A DNA stretch of 64,000 nt from Alkalihalobacterium elongatum (GCF_019024285.1 NZ_WMKZ01000026.1:1-64000); one strand, 5' to 3'; shown: positions 46,623 through 56,315, counted from the first letter of the stretch. Made by a program: numbers and translations. The notes: generated by a model not told the origin, from the letters alone.

Positions 46623-48134
46623 ATGAACGGACGTGAACAATGGGGCACACGTGCTGGATTTATTCTAGCAGCAGTCGGTTCAGCAGTAGGTTTAGGTAAC
46701 ATTTGGCGTTTCCCTTATGTTGCGTATGAAAATGGAGGCGGGGCATTCTTCTTCCCATATTTATTCGCACTATTAACGGCAGGGATCCCACTATTAATTA
46801 TGGAGTTCACGATGGGACATAAGTATCGTGGTTCGGCGCCATTATCTTATGCAAGAATGAACAAGAAAACAGAATGGATTGGCTGGTGGCAAGTAGGGAT
46901 TTCATTTGTTATCGCAACCTACTACGCAGTTATTATTGCATGGGCGATGGCTTACGCTTATTTCGCAATCGGACAGCGTTGGGGTGAAGACACAGGTGGT
47001 TTCTTATTCGGAGAGTATCTCCAACTAGCTGAAGTTCCTGGTCAAATTGGAAGTCTAGTACCTTCAGTATTTTTCCCATTAATTATCGTATGGGTGATTA
47101 CATTAGGTGTTTTATTTAAAGGTGTTAAAAAGGGTATCGAGGTTGCAAACCGAATTTTTATTCCTGCACTTGTAGTTTTATTCTTAATTATCGTTATCCG
47201 TGCTTTAACTTTAGAAGGGGCAGCTGTTGGGCTTGACGCGTTCTTTAAACCTAATTGGAGCGAAATTATGACTCCGAGCGTATGGGTAGCAGCTTATGGT
47301 CAAGTATTCTTCAGTTTATCCATTGCATTTGCAATTATGATCACATATTCAAGTTATTTAGGAAAGAAATCTGATATCACAAACAATGCTTTTATTACAG
47401 GTTTCAGTAACTCAAGTTTTGAAGTATTAGCTGGTATTGGTGTATTTGCTGCATTAGGTTTCATGGCGACTCAAGCTGGTGTACCTTTAAACGAAGTAGC
47501 AGCAGCGGGTATTGGTTTAGCATTCGTTGTATTCCCGCAAATCATTAATACGTTCCCAGCACTTAACGGCCTGTTTGGTTTCTTGTTCTTTGCTTGTTTA
47601 GTATTAGCTGGTTTATCATCATTAATTTCAATCGTGCAAACATTTGTTGCAGGTATCCAAGATAAATTTAAAGTTTCTCGTGGTAAAGCAGTAATGTTTG
47701 GTGGAGGTCTTTCAGCTTTAATCTCTGTTCTTTTCGCAACACAAGGTGGATTATTCTTCTTAGATGCTGCAGACCACTTTATTAACACGTTTGGTGTAGC
47801 ACTTTCAGGACTTGTTTCAGTTGTTACTGTTTCTTGGTTCGTTAAGAAGCTTCCAGAGCTTCAAAGCCATGCAAACTCTGTATCGGATATCCGCTTAGGA
47901 TTATGGTGGAAAATTTGCTTAGGAGTTATTACTCCAATCGTTTTAGGCTATATGGCTATTCAAAATCTTATCGGTAACATTCAAGAAAACTATGAGGGAT
48001 ATGCAACGTCATTCTTACTTTACTCAGGATGGGGAGTTGCGATTGGAGCAATCATAATCGGATTTATCTTCTCTGCCATCAAATGGGGCCAAAATGACTT
48101 AGAAATTCCTAAAGAAAAAGGAGCTGAACTATAA
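46623..48134 (+). CDS. NSS-family sodium-dependent amino acid transporter
   Basis: 503 residues and 11-12 membrane helices of the neurotransmitter:sodium symporter family. The first helix carries the conserved AAVGSAVGLGNIWRFPY (about 15-31), which lines the Na+ and substrate site. It overlaps by one base a gene for the 35-residue small subunit of the methionine/alanine import type, which points to a MetP-like methionine or alanine carrier. The ATG at 46623 is preferred over that at 46617, which abuts AAAGGGG. Confidence 0.9.
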   Translation: MNGREQWGTRAGFILAAVGSAVGLGNIWRFPYVAYENGGGAFFFPYLFALLTAGIPLLIMEFTMGHKYRGSAPLSYARMNKKTEWIGWWQVGISFVIATYYAVIIAWAMAYAYFAIGQRWGEDTGGFLFGEYLQLAEVPGQIGSLVPSVFFPLIIVWVITLGVLFKGVKKGIEVANRIFIPALVVLFLIIVIRALTLEGAAVGLDAFFKPNWSEIMTPSVWVAAYGQVFFSLSIAFAIMITYSSYLGKKSDITNNAFITGFSNSSFEVLAGIGVFAALGFMATQAGVPLNEVAAAGIGLAFVVFPQIINTFPALNGLFGFLFFACLVLAGLSSLISIVQTFVAGIQDKFKVSRGKAVMFGGGLSALISVLFATQGGLFFLDAADHFINTFGVALSGLVSVVTVSWFVKKLPELQSHANSVSDIRLGLWWKICLGVITPIVLGYMAIQNLIGNIQENYEGYATSFLLYSGWGVAIGAIIIGFIFSAIKWGQNDLEIPKEKGAEL

Positions 48135-48241
48135 TGAGTGCTAGTGCAATTACAATGATGATTATCGGGATCGCAATCGTTTGGGGCGGCTTAGCTTTAA
48201 GTATTTTAAACGCAGTAAGAGTTGCGAAAAGCAATAAATAA
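48134..48241 (+). CDS. NSS transporter small subunit (MetS-like)
   Basis: 35 residues with one membrane helix (ITMMIIGIAIVWGGLALSIL) and a basic end (RVAKSNK). The ATG overlaps the stop of the NSS transporter (TAATG), so the two are translationally coupled. It matches the tiny partner subunit of methionine/alanine-type NSS carriers such as corynebacterial MetPS. A terminator follows at 48258. Confidence 0.85.
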   Translation: MSASAITMMIIGIAIVWGGLALSILNAVRVAKSNK

Positions 48242-48257
48242 AAAGAGTAATAAAGAG

Positions 48258-48292
48258 AAAGCACTCTGATTTTGATCAGAGTGCTTTTTCTT
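48258..48292 (+). terminator. Terminator after the NSS small subunit
   Basis: AAAGCACTCTGAT pairs with ATCAGAGTGCTTT, followed by TTC and TTTTT. Confidence 0.9.
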
Positions 48293-48446
48293 TTTAAGGG
48301 AAGTTTTTTGGATAGAACAGAGCTTGCTCGTGCTCGAAAGGACCGTTACGTGCCTTCGAGAAGGAAGAATTTAGGAGAATGCAGTCACGAAAGATCATTA
48401 CCTCTTTTAGCCCCTCGTTCATAACTACAATCAATCCGTTGTTACC

Positions 48447-48488
48447 CAAAAAAAGGGCTACGACTCTAATTTAAGTTCATAGCCCTTT
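48447..48488 (-). terminator. Terminator of lytH
   Basis: AAAGGGCT/AGCCCTTT stem with an A run on the plus strand that is a T run for leftward transcripts. Confidence 0.75.
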
Positions 48489-48535
48489 AATCCACAGAAT
48501 AAAGTTTATTTATAGACGTTAAAAATCACTTAGCT

Positions 48536-49540
48536 CTAGCGCTTTTTACGTCTAGCCGCTCTTTCTTGTTTCTCCCAAGATCTAAGGGATGGGTAGGGAT
48601 CAAATGACCATTCGGTAATCCCGTTATCCCGATACATTCCATAGTGAAGGTGGGGTGGGAATTTACCTTGTGTTCCTGGTTTTCCGTAGCCAGAGCTTCC
48701 AACATATCCAATCACTTGGCCTGGCTCTACAACTGTACCAGGATCAATCCCTTTTTCGAATCCACTTAAATGAGCATAGTAATGGTAAACATTATTTAAA
48801 TCACGGATACCAATTCGCCAGCCACCGTATTTATTCCATCCTTTTAATTCAACGATACCGTATGTCGTTGAACGGACAGGCACGTTGTAATTAGCAAAAA
48901 TATCAGTTCCCTCATGAATTCTTCGACCACCCCAGCCGCGACGGTCCCCCCAAGTACTACGGTAGCTGTAGTTATGGTTTAAAGGAACTGGGAAGGCATT
49001 TTTCGTTAACTCAAGTGTTCCGAATTTCTCATAAATTTGGGCATGTCCCGCAATGATATTTACCGATTGATCACGATTGTAATGTTCCCATAGGGCAATT
49101 TTAAAATCTTCAAAATTAAATCCGTACGTTTCTAAATGTTTTGCCATCGTGTATAGGACATCTTCATCGTCTTCTCTGTCTGCAACACCATCTCCATTAC
49201 CATCGAGGCCTTTTCCGCCGAATAAGCTTATGGATAGGGGGTTGGTGTCTTCTGGATTAGGGTTTAATGGACCAGCCCATTCTTCAGCTGAAAAGTAAAT
49301 ACCAATAGCTCCTTTTTCTTCAAGGCGGTCTCGTCTAGCTTTTCGTAAACCACGTTCATACGTATCAACAGCCGCTAAATAATTCCAAGGAATATTAGTT
49401 AACGTTTCAACCTTCTTATACAAGTCCATTCTTCGTTCATATTTTGATTCGGTTTTCTGTTCTCCTAATACAGTGTAGGGTTGGAATGCAGCAAACAGAA
49501 AAGGAATAACTGCAAAAATGATTGCATACTTTTTTAGCAT
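48536..49540 (-). CDS. lytH: M23 peptidase, LytH/YunA-like cell-wall endopeptidase
   Basis: 334 residues from the ATG at 49540, which has AAAGGAG upstream; the longer frame to 49594 is less likely. The signal segment is KKYAIIFAVIPFLFAAF. The N-terminal half (about 35-185) has a DGNGDGVADREDDED acidic loop, as in lytic-transglycosylase-like or calcium-binding parts. The C-terminal M23 domain carries the zinc ligands HEGTDIF and HLHYG. B. subtilis LytH trims spore cortex peptides late in sporulation. The position near yunB and lipA supports the name. Confidence 0.82.
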   Translation of the reverse strand: MLKKYAIIFAVIPFLFAAFQPYTVLGEQKTESKYERRMDLYKKVETLTNIPWNYLAAVDTYERGLRKARRDRLEEKGAIGIYFSAEEWAGPLNPNPEDTNPLSISLFGGKGLDGNGDGVADREDDEDVLYTMAKHLETYGFNFEDFKIALWEHYNRDQSVNIIAGHAQIYEKFGTLELTKNAFPVPLNHNYSYRSTWGDRRGWGGRRIHEGTDIFANYNVPVRSTTYGIVELKGWNKYGGWRIGIRDLNNVYHYYAHLSGFEKGIDPGTVVEPGQVIGYVGSSGYGKPGTQGKFPPHLHYGMYRDNGITEWSFDPYPSLRSWEKQERAARRKKR

Positions 49541-49724
49541 TATGTTATTCTCCTTTCTAGTGGGTTTAACTGGCGATTTTCTCTTTAAGTTCATAATGTT
49601 AGTTTGTAATTTATTTGGAATATAATATGAGTTAATTATTGGTAATCAAACAAGGTATTTGTGAGTATCAGGCAAAACGTGATACATTAGTATAATAAAA
49701 TAAATAGTTGGAGTGAAATGTTCC

Positions 49725-50642
49725 ATGGCTAAAAAAGAAGAACATATTCGTAAACCAGATTGGTTGAAAATAAAATTAAACACGAACGAAACCTATACAG
49801 GTTTAAAGAAAATGATGCGTGAAAATAATTTACATACGGTCTGTGAAGAAGCACGTTGTCCAAACATACATGAATGCTGGGCGGAGCGTAAAACAGCTAC
49901 GTTTATGATTTTAGGTGATGTATGTACACGAGCATGTCGTTTCTGTGCAGTAAAAACAGGACTTCCTACTGAATTAGACTTGCAAGAACCTGAACGTGTG
50001 GCTGACTCTGTACAACTTATGGGCTTGAAACACGCTGTAATCACAGCAGTAGCACGTGATGATTTAAAAGATGGTGGAGCAGCTGTGTTTGCTGAAACGG
50101 TTCGAGCGGTTCGCAGGAAAAATCCGTTTACTACAATTGAAGTTCTTCCGTCTGACATGATGGGCGTATATGAAAACGTCAAAACGTTAATGGATGCGCG
50201 ACCAAATATTTTAAACCATAATATTGAGACAGTAAAACGTCTAACGCCAAGAGTTCGTGCACGTGCAACGTATGAACGCTCACTTGAATTTTTAAAAAGA
50301 GCAAAAGAATTACACCCAGATATCCCTACAAAATCAAGCTTAATGATAGGGCTTGGTGAGACAAAAGAAGAAATCATTGAAACGATGGATGACTTAAGGG
50401 CACATGACGTAGATATCATGACGATTGGTCAATATCTACAGCCGACGAAAAAGCATTTAAAAGTAGTAAAGTACTATCATCCAGATGAATTTAAAGAGCT
50501 ACGTGAGATTGCTATGTCTAAAGGTTTCAGCCATTGTGAAGCTGGTCCGCTAGTAAGATCGTCTTATCATGCCGATGAACAAGTAAATGAAGCACAAGTT
50601 CATATGGAAGCTTCGAAAGTGATTGAAAAAGACGCAAACTAA
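49725..50642 (+). CDS. lipA: Lipoyl synthase
   Basis: A radical-SAM enzyme that inserts sulfur into octanoyl groups on GcvH and dehydrogenase E2 subunits. It has 305 residues. The auxiliary-cluster Cys are in [12 protein letters not shown], the radical-SAM cluster in CTRACRFC, and the C-terminal RSSYHADEQ carries the third-ligand Ser. The ATG at 49725 gives the usual start [11 protein letters not shown]; a GTG at 49713 is the alternative. The Fe-S clusters it needs come from the Suf proteins encoded in the same window. Confidence 0.97.
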   Translation: MAKKEEHIRKPDWLKIKLNTNETYTGLKKMMRENNLHTVCEEARCPNIHECWAERKTATFMILGDVCTRACRFCAVKTGLPTELDLQEPERVADSVQLMGLKHAVITAVARDDLKDGGAAVFAETVRAVRRKNPFTTIEVLPSDMMGVYENVKTLMDARPNILNHNIETVKRLTPRVRARATYERSLEFLKRAKELHPDIPTKSSLMIGLGETKEEIIETMDDLRAHDVDIMTIGQYLQPTKKHLKVVKYYHPDEFKELREIAMSKGFSHCEAGPLVRSSYHADEQVNEAQVHMEASKVIEKDAN

Positions 50643-50674
50643 CTTCCAAGTTAGCTGTTAATCAAGCTCCCCAT

Positions 50675-50712
50675 AACAGCCAGGCATTTTACATTGCCTG
50701 GCTGTTTATTTT
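50675..50712 (+). terminator. Terminator after lipA
   Basis: AACAGCCAGGCA pairs with TGCCTGGCTGTT, followed by TATTTTT. It lies between convergent genes. Confidence 0.9.
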
Positions 50713-50769
50713 TGGGAGAGCAGAGAGAAATCTCGCTTTACGTATTGCTATTGAATTTTTCGCTCACTG

Positions 50770-51450
50770 TTAAGATGTCTCTGTGCCTTCATCTTCTGGC
50801 ATATCCTTGTCGCGCTCTAAAGGATAAGGTGCTTCATATTGTCTTTCTCTGTCTCCACCTTCCTGTAATCGTTCAAGGTTAGGGAAGATCGGGTTCATAT
50901 CCATAATTTGTTGCTCTAACAGCTCATCGACTCGCGGTGTTAAGCTGCTTAATCCACCAAAACGTTCAATGTCTTCCATCATTTCTGGATTATCCGTAAC
51001 ATAGACGTCTAAGTATCGTGGAGCCATTGATTGCGCTGTTACTTTTACTTGCAGGGCAACATCTTCCCGGTTTTCTTCAGCATCCGCTTTATAAGCTACA
51101 AGAATGTATTTATCAGTAACAAGAGTTCCACACTCTTCAACTTGTGGGAGATAAACTGCCATTTTACTGATTGCATCAGCAAGTAGGTCACGGTCTATAT
51201 AGGCAGCATCGGGCTGACGATGTTGACGTTGTTCCTGGGCTTTTTGATGACGGACAAACCCAAACTCTGCATGCTCGGGGTTTTGCACGGCATTTCTTTC
51301 TGAATGAAGAATACCAGCACCACCACCACTTGGGTTATATTGTGTATGCCTTGCTTGCATATTTGGAGCTTCATTTCCCATCATCGTCTGACAACCAGCA
51401 GTTAAAAGCATTGAAGAAAGCACACAAGCAGTGATCATTTTCTTTTTCAT
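50770..51450 (-). CDS. yutC: YhcN/YlaJ-family spore lipoprotein YutC
   Basis: 226 residues from the Met at 51450, with GGAGGG upstream. Signal peptide with lipobox LTAGC, lipid Cys20. A disordered, Gln/His-rich stretch (about 25-85) precedes the YhcN/YlaJ domain, which contains YVTDNPEMMEDIERFGGL. Members are spore-membrane lipoproteins that affect germination or outgrowth. The C-terminus is acidic. The place after lipA matches B. subtilis yutC. Confidence 0.82.
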   Translation of the reverse strand: MKKKMITACVLSSMLLTAGCQTMMGNEAPNMQARHTQYNPSGGGAGILHSERNAVQNPEHAEFGFVRHQKAQEQRQHRQPDAAYIDRDLLADAISKMAVYLPQVEECGTLVTDKYILVAYKADAEENREDVALQVKVTAQSMAPRYLDVYVTDNPEMMEDIERFGGLSSLTPRVDELLEQQIMDMNPIFPNLERLQEGGDRERQYEAPYPLERDKDMPEDEGTETS

Positions 51451-51788
51451 ACGACGACCCTCCTTCTGATATTCGTAAGATTTAGTACTTTGCAAAACCA
51501 AAGTCCAAAAATGAATGTTGAAAGATCTCCTTTATAGGTTGAGCGAGTCTTGACTTTTTTAATGAATGAAAATTATGGTTAATATGGCAGTGACGATTAA
51601 AAATCAGACAAACGATGTTGATCTAGTACAAATTAAAAAAGAGAGGACTAGGATCGAAAATTAGTCTAAGCGTAAGTAAGCGCCCCGTCTGGTTCAACTA
51701 ACATACAGCTAAACGAAAACACGCTGTATGAAGTTTTACTTTATGGTAAAATAAAATGACTGACTGATATAAAAGAGGTGGGATCTTT

Positions 51789-52076
51789 ATGGTTCGAGTA
51801 CAAGGCTTGAGCTTCGAGGTTATAGAAGATGTACGAAACGGTTGGAATGAAGAAGAGTTTGTTGAACGTTATAGTGACGTCTTAAATAAATATGACTATA
51901 TTGTAGGAGACTGGGGCTATAGTCAGCTTCGCCTAAGAGGCTTTTTTGAGGATAATAATAAAAAATCGAATTACGATAACAAGATCAGTACCCTTTCGGA
52001 GTACTTGTACGAATATTGTAATTTCGGTTGTCCTTATTTTGTTTTAAAAAGAGTAAAAGAGGGACGAAAAAATTAA
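51789..52076 (+). CDS. yutD: YutD family protein
   Basis: 95 residues of the YutD (DUF1027) family of unknown function. Conserved text includes FVERYSDVLNKYDYIVGDWG, YSQLRLRGFF and the Cys pair in YCNFGCPYFVLKR. It is small and cytosolic. AGAGGTGGG precedes the ATG. The neighbour order lipA-yutC-yutD agrees with Bacillus. Confidence 0.88.
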   Translation: MVRVQGLSFEVIEDVRNGWNEEEFVERYSDVLNKYDYIVGDWGYSQLRLRGFFEDNNKKSNYDNKISTLSEYLYEYCNFGCPYFVLKRVKEGRKN

Positions 52077-52148
52077 GAGAGTACAGGTAGGATCATTTTA
52101 CTGCTACTGATAAAATGAGACGTTGGATTGAAAAAATTGTCCCGTATT

Positions 52149-52290
52149 GGATCATAAATCGTAGTTCGGATCATAAATCGCCGACTTCGGATTATAAAAC
52201 GAAAATTAGGATCATAAACGGCCAACTTCGGATCATAAAATGAAAATTAGGATCATAAATCGTCGACTTTGGATCATAAAACGAAAATCA
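52149..52290. repeat. Tandem repeat array, seven 19-21-bp units
   Basis: Seven units each begin GGATCATAAA (one has GGATTATAAA). The second half alternates between TCGCCGACTTC-like and ACGAAAATTA-like text, making a 41-bp higher-order unit. It lies in a gene-free gap downstream of yutD. There are no unique spacers. Confidence 0.88.
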
Positions 52291-52360
52291 GTACCAAAAA
52301 TTATGAACTTATAGCTTATAATGGACTCAGTATCAATAAGTACATATTAATTAGAAGTAT

Positions 52361-52396
52361 AAAAACAGTGAGGGAGACGTCTCCTCACTGTTTTGC
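52361..52396. terminator. Bidirectional terminator
   Basis: AAAACAGTGAGG pairs with CCTCACTGTTTT around GAGACGTCT. It ends the leftward gene at 52400 and may stop transcripts from yutD. Confidence 0.85.
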
Positions 52397-52399
52397 TGT

Positions 52400-52708
52400 T
52401 TATTTACTCGTATAGGGTGGTTCTTCGTTTTTATCTGGATCATCGTGCGTTGGATGAGCACCTGGGAATTGACGTGGTAAGTTTTGATGCAGTGATTTAA
52501 ATTCATAGTTAAACGCACTATAACTACGTTGGCCTTCACGCCAAGGGGTACTTTTTCCTAATGGACGATTAATTGGTGAACCATAAGGGCCTTCAGGCAA
52601 CGGTTCAGGTAAGATAAAGTTACGCTGTGTTTCTACGTTAGAGAAATCCGTATAGGAAGCCTCTGTCGCTTGTTCTTTATCTTTACGCTGTGGGTGTTGT
52701 TCATCCAT
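52400..52708 (-). CDS. Conserved hypothetical protein, DUF3905-like
   Basis: 102 residues, polar and Pro-rich with little predicted structure. Recognisable blocks are TDFSNVETQRNFILPEPLP, EGPYGSPINRPLGK and the ending PGAHPTHDD. These resemble a conserved Bacillaceae family (probably DUF3905). There is no signal peptide or membrane part. The RBS AGGAGGTGG lies upstream. Function unknown. Confidence 0.65.
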   Translation of the reverse strand: MDEQHPQRKDKEQATEASYTDFSNVETQRNFILPEPLPEGPYGSPINRPLGKSTPWREGQRSYSAFNYEFKSLHQNLPRQFPGAHPTHDDPDKNEEPPYTSK

Positions 52709-52744
52709 AATAAAACCACCTCCTATGGGTTAATATGCCCGAAG

Positions 52745-52960
52745 AAGGTGGTTTTTAGCCTTAGAGAAGATATTCAAAAGTCCGGGAAAAATAGCTTGGG
52801 GATTTCTGCGTTGTCTTGCTTCTGCGTTGCTCACGTATTAAAGCATACGCTGCGCTACTCGCAGCTGCGCCGCCTTGAACTCCTTGGCTCTTTTTGTCCT
52901 CCTTTTGAACTTCAATTCAACTGTGCTGTTGAATTGAAAATGACCGTATTGCCAAATGTT
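52745..52960. other. Intergenic stretch with hairpin-rich GC block
   Basis: Contains TGCGTTGCTCACGTATTAAAG and GCTGCGCTACTCGCAGCTGC, with short inverted words, and an inverted pair TCAATTCAAC/GTTGAATTGA around 52912-52936. It looks like an intergenic repeat relic. No gene is supported. Confidence 0.4.
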
Positions 52961-52968
52961 GCTTATGA

Positions 52969-53235
52969 TTACATCATTTCTTGTAGAAATGAACGAAGCT
53001 CTTCCGCATCTTCATCACTAAGCTTATATACATGCTCCAAGTAGCCTGGTTCATCTAAATCGTCTTGACCGATAATCGCGAATCGGTTCGATTGCATGTC
53101 TAAGACAAGCTGTTTACCATAATGACGTGTGGTTTTCACGATAGCAAGATCGAAACGTTGGTTATCGCCCATAAAGCTTACATAGCGCGTTTTCGTTGTT
53201 TCTTCCTCATCATATAAGAAAAAACGTTCTGACAT
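52969..53235 (-). CDS. DUF3055 family cytosolic protein
   Basis: 88 residues. The core TRYVSFMGDNQRFDLAIV and MQSNRFAIIGQDDLDEPGYL is characteristic of a small Bacillales family (DUF3055) of unknown function. It lies 12 bp downstream of glpX on the same strand, so the two are probably co-transcribed. GAGGTG precedes the ATG. Confidence 0.8.
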   Translation of the reverse strand: MSERFFLYDEEETTKTRYVSFMGDNQRFDLAIVKTTRHYGKQLVLDMQSNRFAIIGQDDLDEPGYLEHVYKLSDEDAEELRSFLQEMM

Positions 53236-53247
53236 TTTTTATCACCT

Positions 53248-54222
53248 CTATGAATTATGCATTTGTAAATGTGGCTTATATTCTAAATGATGGTGTGCCT
53301 TAATATAACGAACCGTTTTTGTTTTCGCACGCATCACAATCGAATCAGTTTCAACTAAGTCCCCACCTAAAAAGCGGACACCTTGTAGTAATTCTCCAGA
53401 AGATACACCAGTTGCCGCGAAAATCGCATCGTCCCCACGCACGAGGTCATCAAGCGTTAAAATCTGATGGGGGTCTTCAAGTCCCATTCGTTTACAGCGC
53501 TCAAACTCCGCCTCATCCTGTGGTTTAAGGCGCGCTTGCATGTCCCCGCCAAGCGCTTTAATTGCAGCGGCTGAAATAACCCCTTCCGGAGCTCCGCCAA
53601 TACCTACGAATAAATCAATACCCGTATGTGGTAATGCCGTAGCAATTGAAGCACCAACATCGCCATCACCAAACAGTTTAACACGTGCGCCTTTTTGACG
53701 AACTCTTTCAATTAGTTCAGCATGACGTTCTCGTTCTTGAATGATTACGGTTACATCATGAATTCGTTTGTTCGTCATTTTTGCAATAATATCGATCGTT
53801 TTTTCAATTGGGTCATCGATACGAACAAGACCTGCAGCTTTAGGACCCACAGCGATTTTTTCCATATACATATCAGGTGCATGTAGAAGAGTTCCTTTAT
53901 CTGCCACAGCGATAACAGCCATCGCATTAGGATGCCCTTTAGCAACAATGCTTGTTCCCTCAAGAGGATCAACAGCAATATCTACTTCGGGACCATTCCC
54001 ACTACCGACCTTTTCACCTATATAAAGCATTGGTGCTTCATCTAATTCACCTTCACCAATGACAACTTCTCCCTTACAATTGACGGAATCAAACATGGCA
54101 CGCATGGCAGTTGTTGCCGCATCGTCTGCTTCATTTTTCTTCCCACGACCAAGCCATTGTGCGGATGCAAGAGCAGCTGCTTCTGTTACTCGGACGATCT
54201 CTAGTGCAAGTTCACGATCCAA
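53248..54222 (-). CDS. glpX: Class II fructose-1,6-bisphosphatase GlpX
   Basis: 324 residues of the GlpX-type phosphatase of gluconeogenesis. Conserved segments are [14 protein letters not shown], the metal site [12 protein letters not shown], and the late [16 protein letters not shown]. Hydrolyses fructose 1,6-bisphosphate to fructose 6-phosphate in the cytosol. In a cell using fatty acids (fadNAE), this step is required for sugar synthesis. GGAGGA lies before the ATG. Confidence 0.93.
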   Translation of the reverse strand: MDRELALEIVRVTEAAALASAQWLGRGKKNEADDAATTAMRAMFDSVNCKGEVVIGEGELDEAPMLYIGEKVGSGNGPEVDIAVDPLEGTSIVAKGHPNAMAVIAVADKGTLLHAPDMYMEKIAVGPKAAGLVRIDDPIEKTIDIIAKMTNKRIHDVTVIIQERERHAELIERVRQKGARVKLFGDGDVGASIATALPHTGIDLFVGIGGAPEGVISAAAIKALGGDMQARLKPQDEAEFERCKRMGLEDPHQILTLDDLVRGDDAIFAATGVSSGELLQGVRFLGGDLVETDSIVMRAKTKTVRYIKAHHHLEYKPHLQMHNS

Positions 54223-54495
54223 TGTATTCTCCTCCAGTTCTAAAGCTCTTTATATGTTATGTCATGTTTAATCATAACAAAATCATCAATAATAAGGAAA
54301 TAGTATGGAACAAATATCGAGAAAAATAAATCAATGTCTAGGTTATTTAGGGATTATGTTATACTAATGATATGGAAATGAGCTATCTATCAGGTAAAGA
54401 GATACGTTAGTTTTTCTTCAACAATCCATGACGAAATCGATGAAAACTGTTACTATTATAAAAAATAAAAAAATAAGAACATCGGGTGATGGAAA

Positions 54496-54939
54496 ATGTA
54501 TTTTGTAGACCGTGAAAAGATTGAAAATACGTTAAATCATATTGAGTTATTGCTGAACAGGTACAGAGGCCAAGCAACATGGGAAACCGAGATAGAGAAG
54601 TTGGCGTTAGAAAGAATTGGTCATAATTTGATCGAATCGATCATCGACGTAGGCAATGCGATGATTGATGGTTTTATCATGCGAGACCCAGGAAGTTATG
54701 AGGATATTATTGATATTCTAGAAGACGAGAAAGTGGTCGAGCCGACTATCGCAGAACAGCTAAGACATGTAATTCGTTTCCGAAAGCCACTTGTACAAGC
54801 TTATGTAACCGTTGATCATAGTCAATTACTTAACATTTTAGAAAATAATGTTTCAGCAGTTGAAGCTTTTCCAGGGGCGGTACGTGGTTATCTTGAATCA
54901 GAACTAGGACCAGTTTCAGCATTTCTTCCTAAAGATTAG
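54496..54939 (+). CDS. yutE: DUF86/HepT-like protein YutE
   Basis: 147 residues, all-helical, of the DUF86 (HepT-like) family. The region ERIGHNLIESIIDVGNAMI holds the place where HepT toxins carry an R-x(4-6)-H-x-Y ribonuclease motif; here the Tyr is Leu, so toxin activity is unlikely. No partner nucleotidyltransferase (MntA) gene is adjacent. It resembles B. subtilis YutE, also free-standing. Confidence 0.82.
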   Translation: MYFVDREKIENTLNHIELLLNRYRGQATWETEIEKLALERIGHNLIESIIDVGNAMIDGFIMRDPGSYEDIIDILEDEKVVEPTIAEQLRHVIRFRKPLVQAYVTVDHSQLLNILENNVSAVEAFPGAVRGYLESELGPVSAFLPKD

Positions 54940-55033
54940 ACAAACTGACATAGAAAATTAGGCATTGAAACTGAATAGGATAAAGGGGGCTAATCACAAG
55001 CTGATTAATCCTTTTTCTAATGAATGCAAACTA

Positions 55034-55066
55034 GGGCGATGTTGTACAAGGCATCGCTTTTTTATT
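55034..55066 (+). terminator. Terminator after yutE
   Basis: GCGATG (55036) pairs with CATCGC (55052), followed by TTTTTTA. Confidence 0.7.
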
Positions 55067-55203
55067 TTAGTTGGCATGGCCAAATAGTAAAGTAAATGAT
55101 ACTTATAGAAAAGGTAGAAAACGTACACTAATGACCAATCAAGTGAAAAAGTATGTTATCGTTAATACCTAGTTAATACATAAGGGAATTTGAGGAGGAC
55201 GAT

Positions 55204-55347
55204 ATGCTTACTATTTTCATGGTTATTCTTTTAATCGTGTGTATATGGGAATTTTCTAAATTAAGAAACCAAAATAAGAAAATAATTGAACAAAATTATT
55301 TGATTCTTAATCTCTTAGGTGAAATTAAAAACCAAAACAGGCAGTGA
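55204..55347 (+). CDS. Small single-pass membrane protein, 47 residues
   Basis: ATG at 55204 with GAGGAGG upstream. One N-terminal membrane helix (MLTIFMVILLIVCIWEF) is followed by a polar, Asn/Lys/Gln-rich tail. Family and role are not recognised. The good ribosome binding site and codon use support it. Confidence 0.6.
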   Translation: MLTIFMVILLIVCIWEFSKLRNQNKKIIEQNYLILNLLGEIKNQNRQ

Positions 55348-55667
55348 TTAAACTTATTGGGGTTTCGACATCTAATTTAATAATGTAATCCAAATTCAAC
55401 AACGTTCTTTAACAGGATTTGGTTAATTCATATGGGCATTTCTGCAGCGCAGCAGGAATGCTTTTTAAATTTAAAAATAGAACAATACAAATTATGGGTA
55501 AAAAGTGTTTGCAGGGGAGTTTTCAATCATCTCAATAACAAAAAGTACCGTGATGACGGGTTTTGGAATTACCAACTTAAGCGTTTTATATATATACTAA
55601 ACATTTTTGTTTAAAAATTTACATAATATAATAAATGGAATACAATATAGAGGAAGGTGGTGTTAGG

Positions 55668-56312
55668 ATGGATAGTACAGCCTCCTCGACTCGAGAGCAA
55701 ATTTTACAATTGCTAAAAAAACATAAAAGTCTAACTGTCGCAAATCTAGCCAGTCATCTAGGAATAACTGAAATGGCTGTTAGAAGACACTTAGGGACGT
55801 TAGAAAGAGACCAAGTTGTTGAAACGAAAATGGTAAGGCAAGCCATGGGAAGACCGACGACCCTTTATTCATTATCGCAAGAGGGTGAAGAGTTATTTCC
55901 GAGAAATTATGCTTCACTCACACTAGGTTTCTTAAAGGATATAGAAAAAATTAGTGGAAAACAAATGATCGATGAATTATTTGAGTTACGAAAGCAGCGT
56001 ATGAAAGAAGAGTTAGAAGAGCGCTTCAAAGGCAAGAACTTTGATGAACGTATTAAAGAATTAGCTGATGTTCAAACGACAAATGGATATATGGTTGAAT
56101 GGGAGAAGTCCGATGATGGCACGATCCACTTCAAAGAATACAATTGTCCCATTTCTCAAATTGCTAAGGAATATCCAGTTGCCTGCGCTTGTGAGCAATC
56201 GCTATTTCAAGAGCTGTTAGAAACAGACGATATTGAATGCGAAACATGTATGGCTATCAATGAAACACCACATTGTTATTATAAAATTAAAGCTCAAGAT
56301 AAAAAGAAATAG
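55668..56312 (+). CDS. SufR-like winged-helix regulator with Cys cluster
   Basis: 214 residues from the ATG at 55668. The N-terminal winged helix (about 7-75) reads STREQILQLLKKHKSLTVAN then GITEMAVRRHLGTLERDQV, of the DeoR/ArsR type. The C-terminal half carries Cys residues spaced C-x12-C-x-C-x15-C-x2-C (NCPISQIAKEYPVACACEQ; ECETC) followed by another Cys (HCYY). This layout recalls SufR-type regulators that bind an Fe-S cluster. The sufCDSUB operon in this window is a possible target; that link is inference. Confidence 0.7.
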   Translation: MDSTASSTREQILQLLKKHKSLTVANLASHLGITEMAVRRHLGTLERDQVVETKMVRQAMGRPTTLYSLSQEGEELFPRNYASLTLGFLKDIEKISGKQMIDELFELRKQRMKEELEERFKGKNFDERIKELADVQTTNGYMVEWEKSDDGTIHFKEYNCPISQIAKEYPVACACEQSLFQELLETDDIECETCMAINETPHCYYKIKAQDKKK

Positions 56313-56315
56313 CGA

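Noticed and set aside
54496-54939. HepT-MntA toxin-antitoxin
   Set aside because: The YutE-like protein lacks the Tyr of the HepT motif and no MntA gene is adjacent.
55432-55614. 60-codon frame before the SufR-like gene
   Set aside because: No ribosome binding site, no recognised family and poor coding look; left as intergenic.
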